Positions 53,553 to 62,475 of a stretch of 64,000 bases of DNA are shown here, one piece after another. Below the pieces are notes generated by a model. It did no database searches and was not told the DNA's origin. It was given only the letters and a program-made list of their open reading frames with translations. The position numbers and the translations under genes were made by a program. The DNA comes from an uncultured Muribaculaceae bacterium (GTDB lineage Bacteria > Bacteroidota > Bacteroidia > Bacteroidales > Muribaculaceae). Where the stretch lies: the NCBI GenBank assembly GCA_958439725.1, contig CAUBWJ010000008.1, forward strand, positions 1 through 64,000. Direction: 5' to 3'. Each line of letters opens with the position of its first letter. Positions within the stretch are counted from its first letter, which is position 1.

Positions 53553-54208
53553 TTGACAGCATAACGCTTGACAACGTACTGCCGCGCGCTTTCGCCGGCA
53601 TGGAAAATGACGAACCGGTGAAATCGTCGGAGGTATGGCTGAAGCGGATAAGCTTCAGCCGTCCCGGCTTCTATATGGTCGAGGCCGAATCGGGCGCCGG
53701 CAAATCGTCGATGTGCAGCTTCATATACGGCTCACGCGGCGACTACAGCGGCGACATCCTCTTCGACGGACGCTCCGTGAGGCAGATCGACACCGATGAA
53801 TGGTGCCGTCTGCGGCAGCGCGCCATAGCCTACCTGCCGCAGGAGCTGATGCTGTTTCCCGAACTCACCGTGATGGACAACATCGAGATAAAGAACCGCC
53901 TCACACACCATAAATCCGAGCGGTGGATTCTCGAGACCCTCGCGGCTCTGGGAATCGAGAAGAAAGCCGCCGTGCCTGCCGGACAGCTCTCGGTGGGCCA
54001 GCAGCAGCGCGTAGCGATAGTGCGCACGCTCTGCCAGCCCTTCAATTTCCTGCTTCTCGACGAGCCCGTGAGCCACCTCGACGAGCGCAACAACGCCGCC
54101 GTGGCACGCATCATAGAGGCCGAGGCACGCGAGAACCACGCCGCCGTAATAGCCACCTCCGTCGGCAACAAGATACATCTACCATTCACCACCACAGTAT
54201 GCCTATGA
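53549..54208 (+). CDS. ABC transporter ATP-binding protein
   Basis: A 219-residue ATPase of the MacB/LolD/FtsE size class. Visible are Walker A (ESGAGKSS), Q-loop (YLPQELMLFPELTVMDN), signature LSVGQQQRVAI, Walker B (FLLLDEP) and D-loop SHLD. Two deviations: the first Walker A glycine is replaced (AESGAGKS), and the switch histidine expected after Walker B is a serine (VIATSVGNK). It overlaps both neighbours by four bases and works with the permease that follows. Confidence 0.9.
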   Translation: MIDSITLDNVLPRAFAGMENDEPVKSSEVWLKRISFSRPGFYMVEAESGAGKSSMCSFIYGSRGDYSGDILFDGRSVRQIDTDEWCRLRQRAIAYLPQELMLFPELTVMDNIEIKNRLTHHKSERWILETLAALGIEKKAAVPAGQLSVGQQQRVAIVRTLCQPFNFLLLDEPVSHLDERNNAAVARIIEAEARENHAAVIATSVGNKIHLPFTTTVCL

Positions 54209-55425
54209 AAGCAGCATCGGCCCTCCACCGCCTCCTGAGGCGCAACATAAGCGCGGCGCAGCTCACAGGCTACGCCCTGGCCAACCTCGTGGGACTGGCG
54301 CTGGTGGCAATAGCCGTGCAGTTCCATGCCGACGTCAACTCCGTGATGGAGGCCGAGGATTCCTTCATCTCGCGCGACTATATAGTGATTTCGCGGAAAG
54401 TATCCGGCCTGGGATCGCTCACGGGAGGCCAGACATCATTCTCACCCGCCGACATCGCCGACATCGAGGCGCAGCCCTGGGTGCGGCGCACAGGAAGCTT
54501 CACAGCCTCGGGATTCAACGTGGCCGCAACGGTCGACGTGGGCTCGCAGGGAATGTCGACAGCGCTCTTCCTCGAATCCATCCCCACCGAATTCTTCGAC
54601 CGCGTGCCGCAGGGCTGGGACTACACTCCCGGCAGCGGCAAACCCGTGCCCGTGATAGTGAGCAAAGACTATCTCACACTCTATAACTTCGGTTTCGCCT
54701 CGTCGCGCAACATGCCGCGCGTGAGCGAGTCGATGATAGGCATGCTCCCCATCAGGCTCTCCCTCAGCGGAGCGGGACGGCAGCAGTGGGTCGACGCCCG
54801 CATAGCCGGATTCTCCTCGCGCCTCAACACCATAGCCGTGCCCGAGCGCTTCATGGAATGGGCAAACTCCACATTCGCCGACAACGGCGCCCCCGCCCCC
54901 TCCCGCCTCATAATAGAAGTGAACTCTCCCGGCAATCCCGCCATAGAGAAATATCTCGACAGCCACGGCTACGAGGCCGCGGGCGACAACGCCACCTCGC
55001 GCCGTGCGTCCTATTTCCTGAGCGTGGTCACTGCAACAGTGCTCGCCGTGGGTTCGGTGATATGCATACTGGCGTTTGCCATACTCACCCTCAGCATATT
55101 CCTGCTGCTGCAGAAAAACAGCGAAAAGATACGCTCGCTGATGATGCTGGGCTATACACCGCGTGCCGTGGCCTCGACCTACTTCACACTTGTAGGGACA
55201 ATAAACGTCGCTGTGCTCGCCGGCTCCGTAGGGCTTATGCTGCTGGCATCGCGCCTGTGGCGCGGCCCGCTCGCCGACATGGGCATAGGGAGCGCTTCCC
55301 CCTCGGTAGCCATCGCCATCGCCGCCGCTATAGCCGCGGGCATCACCCTGCTTAACTTCGCCGCCATTACACGCATTATAAGAAAACGGTTCCCGCAACC
55401 GCGTAAAACCAAGCAAACCCACTGA
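54205..55425 (+). CDS. FtsX-like ABC permease
   Basis: A 406-residue permease with an N-terminal helix near 20-38 (GYALANLVGLALVAIAVQF), a periplasmic domain of about 210 residues and three C-terminal helices (VLAVGSVICILAFAILTLSIFLLL, TYFTLVGTINVAVLAGSVGLMLL, AIAIAAAIAAGITLL). This is the MacB/LolC/FtsX four-helix design, used for extracting lipoproteins or mechanotransmission rather than solute import. The same frame is open from 53923; ATG 54205 overlapping the ATPase stop is preferred over 54199. Confidence 0.88.
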   Translation: MKAASALHRLLRRNISAAQLTGYALANLVGLALVAIAVQFHADVNSVMEAEDSFISRDYIVISRKVSGLGSLTGGQTSFSPADIADIEAQPWVRRTGSFTASGFNVAATVDVGSQGMSTALFLESIPTEFFDRVPQGWDYTPGSGKPVPVIVSKDYLTLYNFGFASSRNMPRVSESMIGMLPIRLSLSGAGRQQWVDARIAGFSSRLNTIAVPERFMEWANSTFADNGAPAPSRLIIEVNSPGNPAIEKYLDSHGYEAAGDNATSRRASYFLSVVTATVLAVGSVICILAFAILTLSIFLLLQKNSEKIRSLMMLGYTPRAVASTYFTLVGTINVAVLAGSVGLMLLASRLWRGPLADMGIGSASPSVAIAIAAAIAAGITLLNFAAITRIIRKRFPQPRKTKQTH

Positions 55426-55427
55426 AT

Positions 55428-56681
55428 ATGAACGACAATATCATAAGCAAAGAAACCTCTGAACGCGCCATCCTCGTGGGGCTTGTAACTCCCCAGCAGA
55501 ACGAGCAGAAGGCGCTCGAATACCTCGACGAACTGGAGTTTCTGGCCGACACCGCCGGTGCGGTGACAGAAAAGAAATTCCTCCAGAAACTCGGAGGCCC
55601 CGATTCGCGCACATTCGTCGGAAAAGGCAAGCTCGACGAGATAAGGCAATATGTGGAGGACAACGAGATAGGCATGGCCATATTCGACGACGACCTCACC
55701 TCCAAGCAGGTGGCCAACATAGAGCGCGAGCTGAAAATCAAGATTCTCGACCGCACGAGCCTGATTCTCGACATATTCGCCAAGCGCGCACAGACGGCCA
55801 ACGCCAAGACGCAGGTGGAACTGGCTCAGTACCAGTACCTGCTGCCAAGGCTCACGCGAATGTGGACACACCTTGAGCGCCAGCGCGGCGGTATAGGCAT
55901 GCGCGGCCCCGGCGAGACGCAGATAGAGACCGACCGCCGTATAATCCTCGACAAAATCTCGCGCCTCAAGGAAGAACTTCGCCATATCGACCGCCAGAAA
56001 TCCATGCAGCGCAAAAACCGCGGCAAGCTCACCCGCGTGGCGCTGGTGGGCTACACTAACGTGGGCAAATCCACGCTCATGAATCTGCTGAGCAAAAGCG
56101 ATGTATTCGCCGAAAACAAGCTGTTCGCCACCCTCGACACCACTGTAAGAAAAGTGATAATAGACAATCTGCCCTTCCTTCTCACCGATACCGTGGGCTT
56201 CATCCGCAAGCTTCCCACCCACCTGGTGGAATCGTTCAAGTCAACGCTCGACGAGGTTCGCGACGCCGACCTTCTGGTGCATGTGGTCGACATCTCCCAC
56301 CCCAACTTCGAGGAACAGATAGAAGTGGTGAACCGCACGCTTGCCGACGTGTGCGATGGCGCCGACAAGCCCATGATAATGGTATTCAACAAAATCGACG
56401 CATTCAGTTTCACCCCCAAGGACGCCGACGACCTCACACCCGCCACGCGCGAGAACATATCGCTCGATGAGCTCAAAGAGACATGGATGAACCGAATGGG
56501 CGACGACGTGGTGTTCATCTCCGCCAAAAAAGGCATCAATATCGATGAACTCAAACAGAAAATCTACGAAAAAGCAAAGCAGATACACCTTACCCGCTTC
56601 CCCTACAACGATTTCCTGTTTCAGAAATACGACGACCTCGAGGCAACAGACGAGAACCCTACTGAAGCCACAGAAGAGTAA
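55428..56681 (+). CDS. hflX: ribosome-associated GTPase HflX
   Basis: A 417-residue HflX, a GTPase that binds the large ribosomal subunit and helps split stalled ribosomes. The N-terminal HflX domain has FVGKGKLDEIRQYV and LDRTSLILDIFAKRAQT, then the linker RQRGGIGMRGPGETQIETDRR. The G domain begins at VALVGYTNVGKSTLMNLL near residue 207, with DTVGFIRKLP and VFNKIDAF. Two bases after the permease, so it joins the ABC operon at least by position. Confidence 0.96.
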   Translation: MNDNIISKETSERAILVGLVTPQQNEQKALEYLDELEFLADTAGAVTEKKFLQKLGGPDSRTFVGKGKLDEIRQYVEDNEIGMAIFDDDLTSKQVANIERELKIKILDRTSLILDIFAKRAQTANAKTQVELAQYQYLLPRLTRMWTHLERQRGGIGMRGPGETQIETDRRIILDKISRLKEELRHIDRQKSMQRKNRGKLTRVALVGYTNVGKSTLMNLLSKSDVFAENKLFATLDTTVRKVIIDNLPFLLTDTVGFIRKLPTHLVESFKSTLDEVRDADLLVHVVDISHPNFEEQIEVVNRTLADVCDGADKPMIMVFNKIDAFSFTPKDADDLTPATRENISLDELKETWMNRMGDDVVFISAKKGINIDELKQKIYEKAKQIHLTRFPYNDFLFQKYDDLEATDENPTEATEE

Positions 56682-56701
56682 ATTATCACCTCACGGGAGG
56701 C

Positions 56702-57016
56702 TCATTCGCGGCCTTCCCTTTTAGGATTGGCGGGGAACCAGCCGCGGGCCACACGCTCACGCTGTTCCCCGATTTCCTTTATGCTCCAGAACGAGGAGAA
56801 AGCCAGCACTCCGAGCAGCGTGGACCACATATTGTCCTCGACCATAAAGGCAGCAATGGCAGCTATTATGCCCATGATGAGAAAAGCGTATCTCGCGCGA
56901 AGCCCGAAATAGTAGTAACCCTTGATCACCAGCGGATGGAAAAGTCCGATAATCAGGAATGTGAAAAGGCCGGCCGTGATGCCGAAAAGATGGTATTGCG
57001 ATAAAAATTCAGTCAT
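56702..57016 (-). CDS. DUF4491 membrane protein
   Basis: A 104-residue protein with about three membrane helices (FGITAGLFTFLIIGLFHPLVIKGYYYFGLRAR is the recognisable family start) and an EIGEQRERVARGWFPANPKR tail. DUF4491 is a small Bacteroidota and Firmicutes family with unknown function. It converges on hflX with a 20-base gap and starts 45 bases after the TPM gene, so both may be one unit. Confidence 0.88.
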   Translation of the reverse strand: MTEFLSQYHLFGITAGLFTFLIIGLFHPLVIKGYYYFGLRARYAFLIMGIIAAIAAFMVEDNMWSTLLGVLAFSSFWSIKEIGEQRERVARGWFPANPKREGRE

Positions 57017-57061
57017 AAACAGATAGCATTACGAGTTAGAAAGTCAGCATGCTCCGCCGGA

Positions 57062-58324
57062 CTACCATCCGCCGGAAGCGCCGCCGCCACCGGTCATTCC
57101 GCCGCCGAAGCTACCGCCGCCGAAACCGCCTCCGCCTCCCCCGCCGAAGCCGCTTCCGCCACCCACTATCACCACGGGAGCGGCAAGTTTGGCTATTGTG
57201 TAAGGCCGGGAGACATGCTTGCCGCAGTTGCGGCAGAGAAACAGGCGTTCGCCGCGTCCCTCGCGCGAGGTGGTGGGCTGAGCTATTATGCGGTTGCCGG
57301 CGGGAGCGAGAGTGCGCGCATGGCAATAGGGACACTCCGAGTAGCTTGACGAGCGGTTCACGTAGGGAATCACATCCTTCTCGCCGCACTGCGGGCATAG
57401 CCACACGTCATAATCTATGGAATTGAGACGCTCCTCCAGGTCCTGTGCCGGAGTAAGGTAATTATTGTCGGTAACTTCGTCGAGCTTTCGCATGGCGTAA
57501 CCGCAGTTTGGGCAATTGCGGGCATGATTGCGGATGCGCTTCATCACAAACGTGAGCCACAGATAGGCCACCACAGGGAGTCCGAGACCGAAGAAAGTCA
57601 GGAACAGAGCCACAGGCTTCAGATTGTTGAGCCTCCGGTAACGCTCCGGTTCGGGAAGCTTGCGGGTTGAGACCACGGTGTACCCGACTACCAGCAACAT
57701 GCCTATGAGAATCAGCACGGCACACCGCGCCACGAACGCCCACACCGAGGCGGCGGTATCGCCGAAGTCGACGGAGCGTGAGTTGTTGGGTATACCGGAC
57801 CGTATTTCATCTGCGGCCACGGGGTCGGTGAGCACCTTGTCCACGCGGTCTACGGCCGCTATGATTCCAGAATCATAGTCACCTTCACGGAAATGCGGAA
57901 TGGCATCGTTGCGGATTATGCGGCCGCATACGATATCGGGCAAAACGCCCTCCAGACCGTAGCCGGTGCGCATCACCATGCGCCGGTCGTCTTTCAGCAG
58001 CAGGATGAGCAGGCCGTTGTCGCGGTCTTTCTTTCCCATGCGCCAGTCGGAGAAAAGCTCCGTGGCGAACCCGTCGGGATCATAGCCGTCATCTATGGCG
58101 TCAAGCGCCACGACAATCGGTTCGGCAGTGGTAGTCTGCCATATCCGGGCAAGCTGTGCGTTGAGCGTGGCCTCGGCCTGAGGCGACAGCACGCCGTCGG
58201 GGTTGGAGACATAGCGGGTAGAATCGGCCACATGCACGTTAGGCACATCGGAAGGAATATATGTGCGGGCGGTGACAGAAGCCGCACACAGCATAAGGGA
58301 TATTATGACAAGTATCTTTTTCAT
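57062..58324 (-). CDS. TPM-domain membrane protein (YgcG-like) with zinc ribbons
   Basis: A 420-residue exported protein: signal peptide (LVIISLMLCAASVTA), TPM domain (about 35-170, YVSNPDGVLSPQAEATLNAQLARIW, RDNGLLILLLKDDRRMVMRTGYGLEG), one or two membrane helices (about 200-265), then cysteine pairs of zinc-ribbon type (CPNCGY, CPQCGE, CPYCHA, CRNCGK) and a Gly-rich tail ending GGASGGW. Related proteins are proposed to help membrane or photosystem repair; the role here is unknown. The frame runs to 58450, but the signal peptide start is 58324. Confidence 0.88.
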   Translation of the reverse strand: MKKILVIISLMLCAASVTARTYIPSDVPNVHVADSTRYVSNPDGVLSPQAEATLNAQLARIWQTTTAEPIVVALDAIDDGYDPDGFATELFSDWRMGKKDRDNGLLILLLKDDRRMVMRTGYGLEGVLPDIVCGRIIRNDAIPHFREGDYDSGIIAAVDRVDKVLTDPVAADEIRSGIPNNSRSVDFGDTAASVWAFVARCAVLILIGMLLVVGYTVVSTRKLPEPERYRRLNNLKPVALFLTFFGLGLPVVAYLWLTFVMKRIRNHARNCPNCGYAMRKLDEVTDNNYLTPAQDLEERLNSIDYDVWLCPQCGEKDVIPYVNRSSSYSECPYCHARTLAPAGNRIIAQPTTSREGRGERLFLCRNCGKHVSRPYTIAKLAAPVVIVGGGSGFGGGGGGGFGGGSFGGGMTGGGGASGGW

Positions 58325-58358
58325 TTTATAATATAAGAGAGTCTTCGGGAAGTGAGCG

Positions 58359-61118
58359 TCAGTGGGCCTGCAGCCAGTTGTCGCCGGTGTCCATGGATAC
58401 CTCGAGAGGCACGCGGCCCGAGTATGCGCCCTCCATCTGGCGGCGCACAAGCTCCTTCACGGCCTCGAGTTCCGAAGGCACCACATTGAATATCAGTTCG
58501 TCGTGCACCTGCATTATCATGCGGCTGCGCATGTTGCGTTCAGTGAGCTCGCGGTAGATGCGCACCATCGCCACCTTGATTATGTCGGCGGCGGACCCCT
58601 GCAGAGGCGCGTTGACGGCGTTTCGCTCGGCATAGCCCCTCACGGTGGCGCTGCGGCTATTGATGTCGGGAAGCATGCGACGCCGTCCCATAACGGTGGC
58701 TACATATCCTTTGTCACGGGCCGTGTCGATTGACCCGGAGATGTAATCCTTAACTTTGGGATAACTGCGGAAATACCCTTCAATGAGTGCTTTTGACTCG
58801 GCGCGGGGAATTCCGAGGCGTTCGGAAAGCCCGAAAGCCGATATTCCGTAGATTATGCCGAAATTGGCGGTCTTGGCGTTGCGGCGCTGATTGTCGGTAA
58901 CATCCTCTATGGCCTCATGGTATATCTTGGCGGCAGTGGCGCGGTGGATATCGGCGCCCGACAGGAACGCATCCACCATATCCGGGTCGCCGCTCATGTC
59001 GGCCATCAGACGCAGCTCTATCTGGGAATAGTCGGCGCTTAGGAAAATATCACCAGGGTCGGCAATGAACGCCTTGCGTATCTCGCGGCCGTCGTCGCTC
59101 CGCACCGGGATGTTCTGCAGATTGGGATTGGTGGACGAGAGGCGTCCGGTGGCCGTTACCGTCTGATTATAGGAGGTATGGATTTTTCCGGTGCGCGGAT
59201 TTATCAGTTCGGGAAGAGCGTTGATATATGTAGCCACCAGTTTGCGCAGCGCCCTGATGCGGAGAATGAGGTCGACAATCGGATATTCTGCACGATACTT
59301 TTCAAGAATATCCTCGGTAGTGGAGTAGAATCCGCGTTTGGTGCGCTTGGCAGCAGGGTCAATCTTCATCTGGCCGAAAAGTATGTCGCCCACCTGCATG
59401 GGGGAGCCTATATTGAACGTGCACCCCGCCATCTCGTAGACACGGCTTTCCATTTCGGCAAGACGCGCAGTGTAGCTTCTTGACAGTTCGGTGAGTTCCT
59501 TCACATCGACCCTCACACCGGTCCATTCCATCTCGGCGAGCACGCGCGTAAGGGGCAGCTCCACATTCTCCAGCAGAGAACGCATGTCCATGGCTTCAAT
59601 GCCGGCGTCGAGCTTCGGTTGAAGACGCAGTGCCACGTCGGCTTCCTCGCAGAAGCGCTGCGATATATCTTCGGCCGTAGGAGTATAGTGTTTGGCCGGT
59701 GCGGGGAGCATATCATAAGAGAGATATGTCCGCGCAAGCATCGGAAGCGTGTGCTTTGCCTCGGGATCAACGAGATAATGAGCAACGGCAGTGTCGAAAT
59801 AGGGCGCTTCCAGTTCGATACCCGCGTTTTTCAGCAGCAGGATATCGCGCTTTATATCACCGGAGCAGATCACCGTCTTTCCGCTGAAAAGAGGCGAGAG
59901 CAGCGCCAGGCGCCCGGGCCGTGCCACGTCCAGAGGCACATAGAACGCCTTTCCGGCCTCGGGGGCCACAGCCACGCCGAGCAGACGTGAGGTCATAGCG
60001 TCGTCGCCCGAGGCATTCAGGGCTATTCCCGCCGCAGATGCCTGCGATGCCTGCGCCACGGCTTCTGCGACAAGCGCGTCGCTGTCGGCAATGGCATAGA
60101 GATGCGTGAAAGTGGTGATACTTTCAAAGTTATCGAACACCGGGGTGGATTCGGAACCCTCAGCTCCACCTCCTTCAGCGAAATCAAACAGCGAACCCAT
60201 GGCTCCGGAAGCCGGGGCTGACGGCTGGGCGGCCTGCGTGGCAGCTGTAAGGCGCGTGAGGAACGTGCGGAACTCGAGTTCCTTATAAAGCTTTATGAGC
60301 GCGTCGGTATCAAGGTCGCGGCGCACGAGGGTTTCGGGAGTGATGTCGCCCAGAGGCACGTCGGTCTTGATGGTTACGAGGAACTTCGAGAAGAGTATCT
60401 GGTCGGCGTTCTCGGATACCTTGCGCTGCAGGGCGCCTTTAAGTTCGTCCTTATGCTCTATCAGATTCTCCACCGAACCCCATTCTGCAATGAGCTTCGA
60501 AGCCGTCTTCTCGCCCACACCCGGGCATCCGGGAACATTGTCGGAGGCATCCCCTTCGAGAGCCAGGAGGTCGACCACCTGCTGCGGACGCTCTATGCCG
60601 TAGCGCTCGCACACCTCGCGGGGGCCGCGTATCTCGGCGCCTTCGCCTTTGAGCGGCGGACGGTACATCTTCACGCTGTCGGTCACCAGCTGGCCGTAGT
60701 CCTTGTCGAGCGTCATCATATATGTGGTGAATCCCTCTTCCTGCGCCATGCGGGAGAGAGTTCCTATCACGTCATCAGCCTCGAAGCCGTCCACCTCCAC
60801 CACCGGAATGCGGTAAGCCTCGAGAATTTTCTTGATATACGGAATGGCATCCGTTATGTCCTCGGGCTGTTTGTCACGCCCGGCCTTATATTCCGGATAA
60901 ACCTCGTGACGGAATGTCTGGCCGTGCGCGGGATCGAAACAAGCGGCTATGTGTGTGGGATTCTCCTTGCGCAGAAGCTCGTCGAGCGTATTGCAGAAGC
61001 CGAAAATAGCCGATGTGTTGAAGCCCTTGGAGGTAATTCTCGGAGAGCGTATCAGTGCATAATATGCACGGTATATCAGAGCGTATGCGTCGAGCAGAAA
61101 CAGGCGTTTTTCGTCCAT
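58359..61118 (-). CDS. polA: DNA polymerase I
   Basis: A 919-residue family A polymerase for Okazaki-fragment processing and repair. The 5'-nuclease domain (about 1-290) has LLDAYALIYRAYYAL, VDGFEADDVIGTL and GDASDNVPGCPGVGEKTA. The polymerase domain shows motif A (DYSQIELRLMADMS, about 693), motif B (RRNAKTANFGIIYG) and motif C (MQVHDELIF, about 870). The middle 3'-5' exonuclease domain keeps its fold (KNAGIELEAPYFDTAVAHYL) but lacks the metal-binding residues: the DxE site reads GIALNASG, and the YxxxD site reads RFCEE. It is therefore probably without proofreading. Confidence 0.95.
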   Translation of the reverse strand: MDEKRLFLLDAYALIYRAYYALIRSPRITSKGFNTSAIFGFCNTLDELLRKENPTHIAACFDPAHGQTFRHEVYPEYKAGRDKQPEDITDAIPYIKKILEAYRIPVVEVDGFEADDVIGTLSRMAQEEGFTTYMMTLDKDYGQLVTDSVKMYRPPLKGEGAEIRGPREVCERYGIERPQQVVDLLALEGDASDNVPGCPGVGEKTASKLIAEWGSVENLIEHKDELKGALQRKVSENADQILFSKFLVTIKTDVPLGDITPETLVRRDLDTDALIKLYKELEFRTFLTRLTAATQAAQPSAPASGAMGSLFDFAEGGGAEGSESTPVFDNFESITTFTHLYAIADSDALVAEAVAQASQASAAGIALNASGDDAMTSRLLGVAVAPEAGKAFYVPLDVARPGRLALLSPLFSGKTVICSGDIKRDILLLKNAGIELEAPYFDTAVAHYLVDPEAKHTLPMLARTYLSYDMLPAPAKHYTPTAEDISQRFCEEADVALRLQPKLDAGIEAMDMRSLLENVELPLTRVLAEMEWTGVRVDVKELTELSRSYTARLAEMESRVYEMAGCTFNIGSPMQVGDILFGQMKIDPAAKRTKRGFYSTTEDILEKYRAEYPIVDLILRIRALRKLVATYINALPELINPRTGKIHTSYNQTVTATGRLSSTNPNLQNIPVRSDDGREIRKAFIADPGDIFLSADYSQIELRLMADMSGDPDMVDAFLSGADIHRATAAKIYHEAIEDVTDNQRRNAKTANFGIIYGISAFGLSERLGIPRAESKALIEGYFRSYPKVKDYISGSIDTARDKGYVATVMGRRRMLPDINSRSATVRGYAERNAVNAPLQGSAADIIKVAMVRIYRELTERNMRSRMIMQVHDELIFNVVPSELEAVKELVRRQMEGAYSGRVPLEVSMDTGDNWLQAH

Positions 61119-61221
61119 TGTCTTTTATCTTTTACGTATATGAGAGGATAAAAGTAGTAATTATAAACAATCCTGCCAACCATAAAATGAAGCACGGGAC
61201 GCTGATTTGCAAAATTTTTAG

Positions 61222-61229
61222 TAATTTTG
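61222..61229 (+). promoter_or_regulatory. -7 box of the polyprenyl synthase gene
   Basis: A perfect TAATTTTG 19 bases before the ATG. It faces away from polA; no well-spaced -33 box. Confidence 0.55.
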
Positions 61230-61248
61230 CCGGAGTTTACGCCGCTCT

Positions 61249-62235
61249 ATGAACGCATTAGAATCTATCAGGCAACGAATCAGACCCGACCTCGACCGGC
61301 TCAACCGGTTGATAGCCGAATCGTTACGCTCATCAAACCCCATGATGAACACCATCGTGGAAGGCTATCTGAAGTCAAAGGGCAAAATGATACGTCCGAT
61401 TCTGGTGATTCTGACCGCAAGAATGTTCGGCGAGGTAAATGACCGCGTGATGGCCTCGGCAGCTGCAGTAGAGATGCTCCACAACGCCTCGCTCATCCAC
61501 GACGACGTGATCGACGAGACAAAACTGCGCCGCGGATATGCCACCGTAAATTCAATCTGGGACAACCATATAGCCGTGCTTGTTGGCGACTTCTTCACCG
61601 CCACCGCCCTGCACCATTCGCTCAACACCGCCGACATACGCATAGCCGAGGTAATCTCGCAGCTTGGACGCCAGCTGTCACTGGGCGAAATAGACCAGAT
61701 TTCAACCGCACGCGACCATCTTCTTTCCGAGGAATCCTACTTCAAGATCATATCCAACAAGACGGCGTCGCTCTTCGTGAGCTGCGTGAGAATGGGAGCC
61801 TACTCCGTGGGGGTGGACGACGCGCGCCTGAAGCTTATGGAGGACTACGCGGAGCTGCTGGGACTCTGCTTCCAGATAAAGGACGATATTTTCGACTATT
61901 TCTCCGACGAGAAGATAGGCAAGCCCACCGGCAACGACCTTCGCGAAGGCAAGGTGACGCTTCCGCTGCTCTACGCCCTGAGCCGCGACAGCCGCCCCGA
62001 ACAGACGGCCATGCTGGAACTCTCGCGCAAGGAAGAGCTCACCGCCGACGAGATAGAAACCCTCATCGAATATGCCAAGAGCGCCGGAGGCATAGACTAC
62101 GCCTACGCCACCATGCTGCGCCTCTACCACAAGGCCTCGGAAATACTGGATCACCTCCCCTCCGAAGGGATAGCGGCCGAAGCAAAAAAAGACTTCTCCG
62201 AGCTTTTCCACTTCATAATAAACCGCGACCACTGA
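61249..62235 (+). CDS. polyprenyl diphosphate synthase (trans-type)
   Basis: A 328-residue isoprenyl synthase with both Asp-rich motifs: first LIHDDVIDETKLRRG and second FQIKDDIFDYFSDE, plus GKMIRP at the substrate site and KVTLPLLYAL. It extends allylic diphosphates with isopentenyl diphosphate, most likely making the long chain of menaquinone; chain length cannot be read with certainty. Two small residues before the first motif (EMLHNASLIHDD) suggest a long-chain product. Confidence 0.92.
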   Translation: MNALESIRQRIRPDLDRLNRLIAESLRSSNPMMNTIVEGYLKSKGKMIRPILVILTARMFGEVNDRVMASAAAVEMLHNASLIHDDVIDETKLRRGYATVNSIWDNHIAVLVGDFFTATALHHSLNTADIRIAEVISQLGRQLSLGEIDQISTARDHLLSEESYFKIISNKTASLFVSCVRMGAYSVGVDDARLKLMEDYAELLGLCFQIKDDIFDYFSDEKIGKPTGNDLREGKVTLPLLYALSRDSRPEQTAMLELSRKEELTADEIETLIEYAKSAGGIDYAYATMLRLYHKASEILDHLPSEGIAAEAKKDFSELFHFIINRDH

Positions 62236-62362
62236 GCACCGGTGAATCACAGCCGCAAAGCCAAAACACACAACAGTTTGCACGCCGCTGACGCCTTAAT
62301 GCATATTCCTCACCCGGTTAAGCCACTTTAAAGAAATTTTTCTAAAATTTGAAGGGAGGCTA

Positions 62363-62395
62363 TTGCTTTTTTATCTAATTTTTTTCGTAATTTTG
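62363..62395 (+). promoter_or_regulatory. promoter of gap
   Basis: TTG at 62363-62365, 22 bases, then a perfect TAATTTTG at 62388-62395. The leader is about 75 bases. The gap 62236-62362 shows nothing else. Confidence 0.65.
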
Positions 62396-62475
62396 CGATG
62401 AGCTGCGGAAGATAGCACGGAGCTGTTTCCGCAACCCCCAATCAAGACTCTTATAACCCAAATTTTATTAGAATT

